A program made the translations under genes and the position numbers. Source: an uncultured Shewanella sp. (GTDB lineage: Bacteria; Pseudomonadota; Gammaproteobacteria; Enterobacterales; Shewanellaceae). From it: a stretch of 47,077 nucleotides of DNA. Location of the stretch: NCBI GenBank assembly GCA_947503555.1, contig CANNEE010000023.1, forward strand, positions 1-47,077, written 5' to 3'. Numbering within the stretch: position 1 is the first letter of the stretch; the number at the start of each line of letters is the position of its first letter. The notes beneath the pieces are model-generated. The model was not told where the DNA came from, did not search any database, and was given only the letters and a program-made list of their open reading frames with translations. This document shows positions 19,269-28,902 of the stretch, in pieces.

Positions 19269-21140
19269 GTGATATTTTTCATCTTGAAAATTAATAGGAT
19301 AAATTTTACAGCACCGCTTTTGTGTTTTTGCCTTGCCTTTAGTTTTTCTCTCTTTGCAAAAGCACAAAATCCCCCTTTATGGCTTACAGTAGACATTCAA
19401 GGGATCAACGATGATGTAAAACAAAACATATTGGCTCACCTAGGAGAGCTGCCAAGCTCAGAAGTGATGCGCCGAGCTTTTATGTTTAATCTTCAGACCA
19501 ATCTTAATAATGGCCTACATTCACTCGGCTATTATCAGGCTAATATCGACCAAACACTCAATAAAGATCACCATAAACACTGGACCTTATCCCTGAATAT
19601 ACAGCTAGGCCAGCCGATCATCATTCAATGGGTTGATATCAAAATTGACGGAGAGCTTGATCAAGACGCTCAGCTGTATGCTTGGCTCAAACATTTTCCT
19701 TTAACCAGTGAAACTCAGCTTAACCATGGCCAATATGAATTAGCAAAATCTGAGCTACTAGGCTTTGCTATCGCTCGAGGTTACTTCGATGCGAAATATC
19801 AATTATCACAGATAAAAATTAATAGGCTGCTAAATACTGCACAAATCAGCCTGCATCTAGACTCTGGCAAACGCTATCGTTTCGGTAAAATAACCTTTAG
19901 TGGCCACACTCTAGAAAATAGCTTGCTCGATAGCCTAGTACCTTTTAAGCAAGATACCCCTTATCAAGCACAGAAGCTTAATGAGCTTAACGGTGCATTA
20001 CTGGAAACCAGCTATTTTAAAAATATTAAAGTATTACCACAAATAGCCCATTCAAAAGGAAGGCAGGTACCCATTGATGTGGCACTCACCCCCAAGGCCG
20101 ATCACTCCTTTGAAGTCGGCCTTGGAGTTGATATAGGTAATACGGGAGATAGCACCCTTGATCCCAGAATCAATCTAGTTTGGACAACGCCACAAATTAA
20201 CCGCTATGGTCATAGCCAGCAAACCTCGATACATTGGTCACGCTACCGCCCTAAATTTTCCAGTTCCTATACCATTCCGCTATCTCATCCGATTAAGGAT
20301 CAGCTTAAATTTAAACTAGGCCTATTTCGTGATGTATATGGAGTGATCCAATCCTATTCACCTGAATCACAGGAATACCAAGACCAAGGAAACTTAGAGT
20401 CATCAAAATACTTAATTGAAGTGAGCCGTCAACAACAGCTTTCATCGACTTGGTTATGGGGTTATTACATTAGTGCCAGCCGTGAGAATTACTTTCAGCA
20501 AAGCCTAGATTTTCGCTCCGATATGATCCTATTTGGCACCAAACTCAGTAAGACAAGTCGAAGTGATAACAGTCTGGATCCTGATAACGGCTTTTATCAG
20601 TCCTATGACCTAGCCCATGCTGAGCCTGCTCTTGGTTCAGATATTCGCCTAACTCGACTACAAGCTCACTTTAAGCAGCTCATCACCTTAATGCCTAAAC
20701 ACAAGCTGGTTACCCGTCTCGATCTTGGCCTCAATATCGCTAACGACAACGACCTCATAAAAATCCCACCTTCTTTGCGATACTTTGCTGGTGGAGATCA
20801 AAGTATTCGCGGTTATAACCGCAATGAGCTTGGACCTGAGTTTAATTACCAAGGCAAAGATGATATCAATTATCGTCTCATTGTCGGTGGACGCTATTTA
20901 GCTGTCGCGAGCATAGAGTACCAGTACTATGTGCGTGACAATTGGCGAGTGGCAACCTTTGTCGACTCAGGCAATGCATTTACGAGGAAAAAGTTTACTC
21001 CAGTGACCTCTGTCGGTGCAGGCTTACATTGGATATCCCCCGTTGGCCCAATCAAGTTAGATATCGGCGTTGGTATAGATAAACAAGAACTGGTGGATAG
21101 ACCTTGGCGTATTCATTTAACCATGGGCACAGAGCTATAG
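19269..21140 (+). CDS. tamA: Outer-membrane translocation and assembly module TamA (Omp85 family)
   Basis: The 623-residue protein has a signal peptide (about 13-32, ending AKA), about three N-terminal POTRA domains (about 35-280) and a C-terminal 16-strand beta-barrel (about 290-623). The barrel includes the Omp85 lid-lock loop signature near GGDQSIRGYNRNELGP and the VGAGLHWISPVGPIKLDIG end motif. With TamB it helps insert outer-membrane proteins. The extreme 5' end is uncertain: the frame opens with GTG at 19269 without a clear ribosome binding site, and TTG at 19284 is an alternative. tamB begins 46 bp after its stop. Confidence 0.93.
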   Translation: MIFFILKINRINFTAPLLCFCLAFSFSLFAKAQNPPLWLTVDIQGINDDVKQNILAHLGELPSSEVMRRAFMFNLQTNLNNGLHSLGYYQANIDQTLNKDHHKHWTLSLNIQLGQPIIIQWVDIKIDGELDQDAQLYAWLKHFPLTSETQLNHGQYELAKSELLGFAIARGYFDAKYQLSQIKINRLLNTAQISLHLDSGKRYRFGKITFSGHTLENSLLDSLVPFKQDTPYQAQKLNELNGALLETSYFKNIKVLPQIAHSKGRQVPIDVALTPKADHSFEVGLGVDIGNTGDSTLDPRINLVWTTPQINRYGHSQQTSIHWSRYRPKFSSSYTIPLSHPIKDQLKFKLGLFRDVYGVIQSYSPESQEYQDQGNLESSKYLIEVSRQQQLSSTWLWGYYISASRENYFQQSLDFRSDMILFGTKLSKTSRSDNSLDPDNGFYQSYDLAHAEPALGSDIRLTRLQAHFKQLITLMPKHKLVTRLDLGLNIANDNDLIKIPPSLRYFAGGDQSIRGYNRNELGPEFNYQGKDDINYRLIVGGRYLAVASIEYQYYVRDNWRVATFVDSGNAFTRKKFTPVTSVGAGLHWISPVGPIKLDIGVGIDKQELVDRPWRIHLTMGTEL

Positions 21141-21185
21141 TGAGAGCGAATCTATGACTGGGCGACACAGTAAGAGACATGGGCT

Positions 21186-24100
21186 ATGACAACAAACACG
21201 TCCAATAAGGCGTCAACACCCAGCGTTATTGGTTCAAACAAAGCGGGTACGACCAAGCTTAAAAACCTTTTTCGCGCTCTTCTCTATCTGCCTTTGTTAC
21301 TGCTCGTAAGCACCGCACTGCTGGTCTCGACTCAGCTTGGTACACGCTTCCTTATCACCACGCTTGATAAATTGGTTCCTCAACTCGATATCGAATATCA
21401 CTCAGGCACGCTTAATGAAACGCTTAATCTAGCCCGTTTTCAGCTCACACTAAAAGATGTCGAAGTCAAAGCTCACCAGACCCAGATTAACTGGCAGCCC
21501 CTGTGTTTGCTTAACAATACCCTGTGCATTACGACCCTTGACAGTCAGCAACTTACCGTCAATGTGCAGCACAGCGCTAAATCAAGACCACTCGATACAA
21601 ACTCAAGTGACACCATGATTAACCTTGGATTTGATATCAGTCTTGATAACGCCAAACTCAAACAAGTGGCAGTCAGTGTGAATCAACATAAATTTAGCGC
21701 TGAACAAGTTAACCTCAATGGCACTTGGCAAAATGAATCAATTGATATTGATAAACTCAATGTTGGCTCGCTAGATATCGCATTACATACTCAACCTAAA
21801 GCGAATATCAAAAACAATAAAGACATTAACCTTAACACCAGTCTACCTAGGGTCTTTGTTCCTTTGTCAATTGAGCTGGCACAAGCAAAAGTCACACAAC
21901 TTAAATTTGCGATAAATCAGCACAGAGAAACAGTTCACGATCTCAATATCCAAGGCGCTATTAAGCAAGATACTATCAAGCTTAACCAGCTTAGCTTTAA
22001 CGATACTTACCTCGCCTTAGCACTAAAGGGGGAAATAGAGCTGCGAGATGATTATCCATTAAGCTTTGAAATCGACATGACGCCACAGCAGATAACAAAC
22101 CCGCTAGAGGTAGCAAGCAATAAACAAGTGGTTGAAGATAAAAAAGAGATAGTGGATAACGAAGAGATAAGTGAGAAATATCTAGCCCCCTTGGCACGAT
22201 CCCGCTATTGGCAACTACTAGCCAACAAGCCTATTGCTATAAAACTAGGCCAACATCTTAGTCAGCTTACCTTTGACGCCAGCACTGATGCAACTGGACT
22301 TGCAGTGATACTGAATGGCGAATTAAATGCACTTTCACCTAAGCTGGACTACCGCGGAACAATCAGCCAAAGCCAAATAGACTTATCAGCTCTGCAGCCC
22401 AATCTTGGGGCATTGAATATAGATGAGCTCCATTCACAAGGCGATATAGATAATCAAGAGATACTTATTACCGGCTCACTAGAGATAGCAGAAGAAGTAA
22501 CATTCAAGAATAAAACCCCTGACTCAGGTAGCCTAATTGAACCGAAAGCCATTAGACTCGCTCTCACGGCAAAGCACGAACGCCTTAGAAAAAATCTTGA
22601 TATAACAAGCGCAACCTTGTCCTATCAGCAAAGCCAAGCGCTGCTGAAAGGTCAGCTCAATTACCTAGAGCAAAATGACCTAAAGCAAGCAAAGTGGCAA
22701 GGCCAAATCGAGCTAACTCAGGTCACCGCCAGCAATATTCACTCACTGCTCACTCGCTATCAGCTTGATAGCTCCTTCAATTCAGTATTACAGCACTTAC
22801 AGGCCCTATCAGAATCACAAACGGCTGTCCCCCAAGCACAGCAACTCCCCAGTGGCACACTTGCCGGACAGTTTAAAACCAAGGGGAAAATAATAAATCA
22901 AGCTGATAAGAGCCTTCTCTGGCAGCTCGCGTTCAATGATATCGAGATTAAAGGAGAACTGGCCGAGCTTCCATTAAATCTTATCGGCGATCTTGCCCTC
23001 AACAGTGACTTACATATCAATAGTCATACTCTTGAAGCCGAGCTCTTAGGCGCTAGATTCAAGGCTAAAGGTAAGGTAGATAAAAAGTGGCAAGTAAACG
23101 CCAAGCTGGTGATGCCAGAACTAAGCCTATGGCACAAAGCACTTTCAGGACAGCTACGTGCTTCTTTAGATATCAATGGCGAGCAAAACGACCCACAACT
23201 CGTCCTCTCATCATTACTAACCAATATCCAATATCAAGATAAAGACCAGCACCACAGCATTCAAAACCTGCAAGCAAAAGGCTACTACCAACCCAAGGCT
23301 GATCACCTATTCGCCCTATCCTTCAAATCCCAAGGACTTGAACTCTCTAGCGCTAACACCTCACAAAACTCAGGCCCAAGCCTTAAACTAGACTCACTCT
23401 CTTCTGCCATCAAGGGAGATATTCACAAACAAAAAATGGGTCTACAAACCTATGGCGATATTAATTTGAAAAGTGCCCTATATGGTACCTTGAGTGATAC
23501 AGGTTTATGGCAAGGAGAGCTCACGCGCTTTAACGCCTTAAGCAAACTGGGACGATGGCAACTCGACAAGCCCCTTGATATTCAGTGGCAATACCAAAAT
23601 GGGACTTTGCAACTCAGCCCCACTTGCCTTGTTCAAGGACAAAATAGCCTCTGCTTAAAACAAGGTAAAATCAGTAATAGCGGTCAAGGACATAATGGCA
23701 GTTTTATTGTTAGCGGCGATACAGATGTCACCTCGGCATTAGGCTTATTTTTGCCAGAAAACCTAAAATGGCAAGGCAAAGTCTCCCTCGACTCGGCAGT
23801 AAACTGGCAGAATGATCATAAGCCCACCGCCGAAGTAAATATTGAATTTAAGCCAGGCCAGATTAGCCTAGCAAGGGATGAGAACAACCTCCTTAGGCTC
23901 GACTATAGTGCCATAAAAGCGCAAGCAAAAATCGATGAGAGCAAACTTGCCGCTTTGTTGACCCTCGATAGGGATAATGCCACTTATCTGCACTCCCAGC
24001 TGACGATAAACCTAGAACAAGGCCGAGCGTTAAAGGGCTCTGTGAATCTAGCGTCTTTCGATTTAAACCTGCTAGCCCCTTTCTTGCCTCGCAGCGACAA

Positions 24101-25307
24101 GCTTGAAGGTGAACTATCCACTTCCCTAAACATAGATGGAACTTTGGAGTCACCTAGCATAAGCGGGGATCTTGCTATCAACAAAGCGACATTGAGTAGC
24201 AGTCTCAATCCAACTGTCATTGAAAATTTGAGTTTACATAGCCAAGTTAACGGTCAGTCAGCCGATATCCAAGCACGCTGGTCCATGGGACAAGGCCAAG
24301 CAGAGATGACAGGAGAACTAAACTGGCAAAGTGGCGAACCAGAGCTTGACCTAACCTTATCAGGAGACAAACTCACCATATACCAGCCACCAGCCGCCGT
24401 ATTAGCCGTCTCACCGCGACTAAAGCTTAATTTCAGCTCTGATAAACAGGATGTTAAAGGGAACATCACCATCAATTCAGGAGAGCTAAGCCTGCTCCAA
24501 TTAGACTCGTCGGCGGTACCAGTGTCCCAAGATGTCGTCTTTGTGCATCCCAGAGCCGAAGAGATAACATCAAAGCGGCAAGCAAAAGTCTCGAGTCAAT
24601 TAACCCTTAATATTGACGATAGAGTGACAGTTAAAGGTTTAGGGCTTACAGCCGCACTAAAAGGTGAGCTGGTGCTTGAGCAGCAAGCTGGGCAGCCAGC
24701 ACAGATCTTTGGCGATCTTGCCTTAATCAATGGTCAATACCGCTTTTTTGGTCAAAGTCTCGCTGTTAATAAAGGCGAATTTAGATTTATCGGACCGCTA
24801 GAACAGCCTAACATCTACATAGAAGCGACGCGGGAAATAAAATCAGAGGACTTAATTGCTGGAGTCAAAATCACAGGTACACCAGCCAAACCCATTATCG
24901 AATTATTCTCTTCACCCACTAAAGATCAGGCCGAAATTCTCTCTTACATTCTCACGGGCAAAGGAGCAAGCAGCCAAGATCCAAGCTCAAACAGCTTTAT
25001 GCTTAGTGCCGCACTGGGATTAAGTAATCAGTTTGGTATTGGTGCCGTCTCTAAAGTCACAGACAGAGCAACAAACTTAGTAGAAAAGCTCGGGATTAAT
25101 CAGGTACAACTTGAAACCAATGATGAAGGCCGTGTAGGAATTAGTGGCTATATAGGCAATGATCTTATGGTGAAATACGCCATCGGGGTCTTTAACCCAG
25201 GCTATGAGATGACGGTACGCTACTTTTTGCTATCCCAACTTTATTTAGAGAGTGTCTCAGGAACCCTAGGACAGTCACTCGACATCTATTACAATTTCGA
25301 ACTATAA
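21186..25307 (+). CDS. tamB: Translocation and assembly module inner-membrane component TamB
   Basis: The 1373-residue protein has one N-terminal membrane anchor (about 31-53, LLYLPLLLLVSTALLVSTQL). A very long periplasmic region of repetitive beta-strand segments follows, and then a C-terminal DUF490/TamB domain (about 1030-1373). TamB spans the periplasm as an AsmA-like beta-taco and pairs with TamA; the family is also implicated in phospholipid transport to the outer membrane. The C-terminal half contains the conserved segments GELVLEQQAGQPAQIFGDLAL and GTPAKPIIELFSSP. It forms an operon with tamA and converges on rplY. It is longer than E. coli TamB (1259). Confidence 0.95.
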   Translation: MTTNTSNKASTPSVIGSNKAGTTKLKNLFRALLYLPLLLLVSTALLVSTQLGTRFLITTLDKLVPQLDIEYHSGTLNETLNLARFQLTLKDVEVKAHQTQINWQPLCLLNNTLCITTLDSQQLTVNVQHSAKSRPLDTNSSDTMINLGFDISLDNAKLKQVAVSVNQHKFSAEQVNLNGTWQNESIDIDKLNVGSLDIALHTQPKANIKNNKDINLNTSLPRVFVPLSIELAQAKVTQLKFAINQHRETVHDLNIQGAIKQDTIKLNQLSFNDTYLALALKGEIELRDDYPLSFEIDMTPQQITNPLEVASNKQVVEDKKEIVDNEEISEKYLAPLARSRYWQLLANKPIAIKLGQHLSQLTFDASTDATGLAVILNGELNALSPKLDYRGTISQSQIDLSALQPNLGALNIDELHSQGDIDNQEILITGSLEIAEEVTFKNKTPDSGSLIEPKAIRLALTAKHERLRKNLDITSATLSYQQSQALLKGQLNYLEQNDLKQAKWQGQIELTQVTASNIHSLLTRYQLDSSFNSVLQHLQALSESQTAVPQAQQLPSGTLAGQFKTKGKIINQADKSLLWQLAFNDIEIKGELAELPLNLIGDLALNSDLHINSHTLEAELLGARFKAKGKVDKKWQVNAKLVMPELSLWHKALSGQLRASLDINGEQNDPQLVLSSLLTNIQYQDKDQHHSIQNLQAKGYYQPKADHLFALSFKSQGLELSSANTSQNSGPSLKLDSLSSAIKGDIHKQKMGLQTYGDINLKSALYGTLSDTGLWQGELTRFNALSKLGRWQLDKPLDIQWQYQNGTLQLSPTCLVQGQNSLCLKQGKISNSGQGHNGSFIVSGDTDVTSALGLFLPENLKWQGKVSLDSAVNWQNDHKPTAEVNIEFKPGQISLARDENNLLRLDYSAIKAQAKIDESKLAALLTLDRDNATYLHSQLTINLEQGRALKGSVNLASFDLNLLAPFLPRSDKLEGELSTSLNIDGTLESPSISGDLAINKATLSSSLNPTVIENLSLHSQVNGQSADIQARWSMGQGQAEMTGELNWQSGEPELDLTLSGDKLTIYQPPAAVLAVSPRLKLNFSSDKQDVKGNITINSGELSLLQLDSSAVPVSQDVVFVHPRAEEITSKRQAKVSSQLTLNIDDRVTVKGLGLTAALKGELVLEQQAGQPAQIFGDLALINGQYRFFGQSLAVNKGEFRFIGPLEQPNIYIEATREIKSEDLIAGVKITGTPAKPIIELFSSPTKDQAEILSYILTGKGASSQDPSSNSFMLSAALGLSNQFGIGAVSKVTDRATNLVEKLGINQVQLETNDEGRVGISGYIGNDLMVKYAIGVFNPGYEMTVRYFLLSQLYLESVSGTLGQSLDIYYNFEL

Positions 25308-25326
25308 GGATCAAATATAGAAAACA

Positions 25327-25353
25327 AAAAAAGCGCCTAATCGGCGCTTTTTT
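25327..25353. terminator. Bidirectional terminator between tamB and rplY
   Basis: A-rich AAAAAAGCGCC and GGCGCTTTTTT form an 11-bp stem around TAATC. There are T-runs in both directions, so it serves the convergent tamB and rplY transcripts. Confidence 0.92.
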
Positions 25354-25370
25354 CCAGCTTAAATTTGCAA

Positions 25371-25658
25371 TTAAGCAAATTTGAAGTCTAGGTGCTCAAC
25401 CATTGGCTTGAACACGTGACGCTGGATGTCTTGAACGCGAACTTTGATCTCTTTGCCGTCAACAACAAGAGTCAGGTCAGTGTTGTAGAAATCATCGTTA
25501 ACTTGAATGTTGATGATATCTTTGTGCTCAAGAGTGATAGAAATCGCTTCTTTACCTGGACCATAGATAACAGCAGGTACTTTACCAGCATGACGTAGGC
25601 GGCGGCTCGAACCTTTCCCAATTTCAGTGCGGGTAGTAGCAGTAATAGTGTAAGACAT
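25371..25658 (-). CDS. rplY: 50S ribosomal protein L25
   Basis: The protein has 95 residues, the short 5S-rRNA-binding form found in E. coli (94). It lacks the C-terminal CTC extension of the long form. Typical segments are [20 protein letters not shown] and the end [28 protein letters not shown]. It binds 5S rRNA in the large subunit. It is a single-gene transcript, convergent with tamB. Confidence 0.97.
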   Translation of the reverse strand: MSYTITATTRTEIGKGSSRRLRHAGKVPAVIYGPGKEAISITLEHKDIINIQVNDDFYNTDLTLVVDGKEIKVRVQDIQRHVFKPMVEHLDFKFA

Positions 25659-25784
25659 GTTGTACTCACTTAATTAAAAAATAAATGTGTGCTGCCATTT
25701 TCGACCAATGACAGCCCGTATAAAGCGCGCGAATACTAACACAGCTATTAAACTACGACAAGGGAAACTCAAACCTAAACCACA

Positions 25785-25946
25785 ATGGCTCACCAATATA
25801 GAATGGGACAGGATCTTAAAGCCATGCTATTAGCTCTAGTAAAAATTACAATTTGTGAGGACTTGTGCTCAAGCTGTTATAGAAAGGAAAACACTCAGTG
25901 CGACAAAGGTTGCCTCGTGATCCGTCTCACTCTTTTCTCTAGATAA
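25785..25946 (+). CDS. Possible small cysteine-rich protein
   Basis: This 53-codon frame runs from ATG to TAA. Its second half has five cysteines spaced CX3CX2CX7CX3C (Cys24, 28, 31, 39, 43) and many charged residues, as in CEDLCSSCYRKENTQCDKGC. The first half contains a short hydrophobic stretch (AMLLALVKITI). No good ribosome binding site precedes the ATG, and I know of no family. The spacing could bind a metal, but a chance ORF is equally possible. It precedes the 113-residue unknown ORF by 42 bp. Confidence 0.3.
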   Translation: MAHQYRMGQDLKAMLLALVKITICEDLCSSCYRKENTQCDKGCLVIRLTLFSR

Positions 25947-25988
25947 CACTGATAGCCTTGCACCATTGCTCCACAATCAACGGCCATT

Positions 25989-26330
25989 ATGAACGCAGCG
26001 TTAGTCGAACTCAACGAGGTTAATTCACTCGCCTGTGAACTCACTTTAGAAGTTCAGCGTAAGCTCAAATATGAGAGCTACCAATTACAGAGCATTGAAA
26101 TTACTCTGTTAGAGCTACTTGCCTGCCATCAGCAAAAATACCAACAACTCTTTGTCATTGGTTGCTGTCATCATGATCCTGAGCACCAAGTGTTATTGCA
26201 AAATCAGCGACTCGTACTTAATAGGCTGTCACACATCATTGAACAGTGGCAACAAAACAGAGAAATCACGCGCCTCATTACTGAGTTAGACAATTTATCT
26301 CAAGAGACAACTACAGTAGTAAAAGAGTAA
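25989..26330 (+). CDS. Hypothetical 113-residue helical protein
   Basis: I do not recognise this protein. It is predicted almost entirely alpha-helical, with heptad-like Leu patterns (LTLEVQRKLKYESYQLQSIEITLLELL and a Gln-rich second helix). It also has a Cys/His cluster GCCHHDPEH in the middle. The size and helicity recall flagellar or secretion chaperones, but no motif supports that. There is no obvious ribosome binding site before the ATG. It converges with mepK, leaving a 9-bp gap, and the codon usage looks like its neighbours. Confidence 0.6.
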   Translation: MNAALVELNEVNSLACELTLEVQRKLKYESYQLQSIEITLLELLACHQQKYQQLFVIGCCHHDPEHQVLLQNQRLVLNRLSHIIEQWQQNREITRLITELDNLSQETTTVVKE

Positions 26331-26339
26331 TGCTGTAAG

Positions 26340-26888
26340 TTACCAGCTACGCACAGGCCCACAATCTAAGTGAATAAATCCAGATTTTGGATAGTAGCCT
26401 ACGCCCCCCAATTGTAAATCAAGTGCAGCAGACTTTATCGATGAAAGCTTGACGCTTGGAATCGCGATATCGATTGCCATTCCTCGCATATGATAACTTT
26501 TCTTAGCAACACCACCACTCTTAGCCGCTAACATATTGTTGGTCTTAGGAGAGCGATAGCCAGAGATCACGTGGATCTCCTCTTCGATATTCAAGTTTTG
26601 CTGTAACTGAAACAAAATATCAAATAAGCGTTTATCCATTGGTGCGGCAAGGTTTTGGCGATGATCCCGTAAAATATGACTAAAGTCCTTCAGCGCCTCA
26701 CCTTGATAATGCCCATCGAGCCAATAGGTACCAGCACCTCTCTCGCCCGTATGACGATTATAGAATTTAAGGCTTCTCGCTCCAGTCGTTGAGCGGCTAG
26801 CCATGGCTTGTGAAGGGAGTAATGAGCACATTGCTGCACCACTTAAGCCCAGCAGCAACTGACGACGGGAAGGACAGGTAAAAGACAT
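26340..26888 (-). CDS. mepK: YcbK/MepK-type murein endopeptidase (DUF882, M15-like)
   Basis: From the ATG at 26888 the protein has 182 residues. The N-terminus holds a twin-arginine-like signal (SRRQLLLGLSG, then a hydrophobic stretch ending AMA). The catalytic domain has the M15-like metal motifs: HVISGYRSPKTNN, then SYHMRGMAIDIAIP (His and Asp ligands), and the final GFIHLDCGPVRSW. E. coli MepK cuts 3-3 and 4-3 crosslinks in peptidoglycan. It lies directly after ldtD on the same strand, as in E. coli ycbB-ycbK, joining a transpeptidase that forms 3-3 links with the endopeptidase that opens them. A start at 26930 would put 14 residues before the signal. Confidence 0.88.
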   Translation of the reverse strand: MSFTCPSRRQLLLGLSGAAMCSLLPSQAMASRSTTGARSLKFYNRHTGERGAGTYWLDGHYQGEALKDFSHILRDHRQNLAAPMDKRLFDILFQLQQNLNIEEEIHVISGYRSPKTNNMLAAKSGGVAKKSYHMRGMAIDIAIPSVKLSSIKSAALDLQLGGVGYYPKSGFIHLDCGPVRSW

Positions 26889-27078
26889 TTGAATCACCAC
26901 TTCATTTACAACCAATTCAAACGCATCCAAGCCTTGGTTAGAAAATACTAAATTTCGAATAAACTACCTTGAAAAAAAGACAAGATCAAGCTACAACCCT
27001 TGGTACAACAGGGATGCAACTTAGTTAAGGTTATAATGAATCATAGAAATCAAGCGGTTAAATAAACAACAGCCATAC

Positions 27079-28593
27079 TTAATTATTTTCGGCCAAATGC
27101 ACTTTTTGACCAAAATTGTAAATATCATCACGAAACTGCGGCAGATTACGCTTATCTATCCAAGCGGTCCAATAGACTAAGTGCACGGGTAAAGTTTGCC
27201 TAAACGCAAACCACCTTGTCTCACTATTATTGCTCTGATATTCCACCCAGGTTTGTTTATCTTTGATCAAGTTTGCTGCCATCCAGTTAGCTAAGGCGGT
27301 CACAGACTCCACTCGAATACAGCCCGAAGATAATGCACGATTACTCTCATCAAATAGCGCCTTATCTGGGGTATCATGCAAGTAAACACTATAACGATTT
27401 GCAAAATGAAACTTGAAACGCCCTAGGGCATTGATATCCCCAGGCTTCTGCACCATACGATAGGGAAATCGTCCTCTGGCAAGCTCCTGCCACTGCTCTG
27501 GAGTATGTTCTAACTTATTTCCCCTAGCATCAAATACATCAAATTGACGTTTATCTATGTAACTTCCATCCTTACGTACATGGGGAAGAAGATCCCGATA
27601 AATTAGCTTTCGCGGTACTCGCCAACTCGGGTTTATCACTACATTGGAAATTTCACTACTAAGCAGTGGTGTTTTTCGAGACGGCTTGCCCACTATCACA
27701 CGAGACCTGAGCACTTCGAGCCCCTTATCTATGAGCAGCAACTCAAAAGCTGGAATATTGACAAGCAAATAGCGGTCGGGTAATTGATGTTGAAAAGAGA
27801 GTTTTTCGACAAAGTTAGTGGCGAGTAATCTTGCCCTCTCATAGGGAGAAAGGTTGAGCCATGCCATCGTCTTTGGACCTATCACGCCATCGGTTTTCAA
27901 TCCATGACGACGCTGAAACTGTTTCACCCCCAGCTCCATCCATGATGAATACACATCATCACTACCTTGTATAACCAGATCTCCCAATAAGGCTAACCTT
28001 TTTACAATCTCCTGTAGCCGTTCACTCTTATCACCTACGCGTAACAGTCGATTTAACCTTATTTCCGGCCAAGGTGCTTTACTGTCCAGCCACAAGAGCT
28101 GCTGAATATGACTGACCACGGCCAAAAAATCATTACCTTGGGGCTCAACTGACAAAACCAACTGAGATAAGCTTTGCCCTTTGGGCGACTCAAATATCGC
28201 TTCATCGGGGGCAAATTGAGCAAAACCTCCCTTTAGCGCTACCTTGCGCTGTTGCCAAAATCGACCAATCTCCTTAACCACCTGTTCAACCAATAAGTGT
28301 TGCTCTTGGGAATTGTTTTTCTCAATTTGGGTCAGTTCACCATAAAAAGCTGCAAATTCTCTGTCTCCAGTAACCAAAGCCAGCAGTGCAAGATGTCTCG
28401 CAAGTGCTGCATACTCAGGGCGAGCTTGTTTGTAGATGATATGCTGCTTAGAACGATGCAATGCATCAGTCGAATCGAGGGTAAGCAGAGGCTTTACTCT
28501 TATCTCCTTTATATCAGCAGCAACAGGGTTCACTGATAAACACTGGAGTAATCCAAATATGATCGCTACAACAACTCGACGAGTTCCCAGCAT
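27079..28593 (-). CDS. ldtD: L,D-transpeptidase YcbB/LdtD
   Basis: From the ATG at 28593 the protein has 504 residues. GGAGGGGAT just upstream is a strong ribosome binding site, so the longer frame to 28641 is rejected. The order is signal peptide, a helical scaffold region, a PG_binding_1 domain (LGVKQFQRRHGLKTDGVIGPKTMAWLNL) and a YkuD domain. The YkuD domain has the substrate lid region, YLHDTPDKALFDESNRALS, and the catalytic Cys in SSGCIRVE. It forms 3-3 meso-DAP crosslinks in peptidoglycan and helps the cell survive envelope stress. Length and layout match E. coli YcbB (615) with a shorter N-terminal part. Confidence 0.92.
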   Translation of the reverse strand: MLGTRRVVVAIIFGLLQCLSVNPVAADIKEIRVKPLLTLDSTDALHRSKQHIIYKQARPEYAALARHLALLALVTGDREFAAFYGELTQIEKNNSQEQHLLVEQVVKEIGRFWQQRKVALKGGFAQFAPDEAIFESPKGQSLSQLVLSVEPQGNDFLAVVSHIQQLLWLDSKAPWPEIRLNRLLRVGDKSERLQEIVKRLALLGDLVIQGSDDVYSSWMELGVKQFQRRHGLKTDGVIGPKTMAWLNLSPYERARLLATNFVEKLSFQHQLPDRYLLVNIPAFELLLIDKGLEVLRSRVIVGKPSRKTPLLSSEISNVVINPSWRVPRKLIYRDLLPHVRKDGSYIDKRQFDVFDARGNKLEHTPEQWQELARGRFPYRMVQKPGDINALGRFKFHFANRYSVYLHDTPDKALFDESNRALSSGCIRVESVTALANWMAANLIKDKQTWVEYQSNNSETRWFAFRQTLPVHLVYWTAWIDKRNLPQFRDDIYNFGQKVHLAENN

Positions 28594-28780
28594 ATCCCCT
28601 CCATCACCACGAGACACTAAGCTATTCAGTAAGTATGGCAAAGCACACTAAATTGAGACGGACTAAATGCTAATACTCGCCATAATATTTTTTCGTTTTT
28701 TAGCGAGTAAAAGGAATAAGGGCTTGCAAACACTTCCCTCACTTCCCCTCATAACATGAAGTTTTTGGACAATTCTTGCT

Positions 28781-28792
28781 GCGCAATTGTGC
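28781..28792. promoter_or_regulatory. Near-palindrome upstream of the HU-like gene
   Basis: GCGCAATTGTGC is a dyad with one mismatch in the 260-bp divergent spacer between ldtD and the HU-like gene. It may be an operator, but no regulator consensus is claimed. Confidence 0.2.
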
Positions 28793-28902
28793 GAACAAAA
28801 CTCGATTGGAGAGTATTTCGCCGGTCAAACACACTGGCTAATTACCTCAAGTGAAACATCTGCTATAAAGCCCGCCCTCAGCATCAAATTGACAGCGAAA
28901 CA

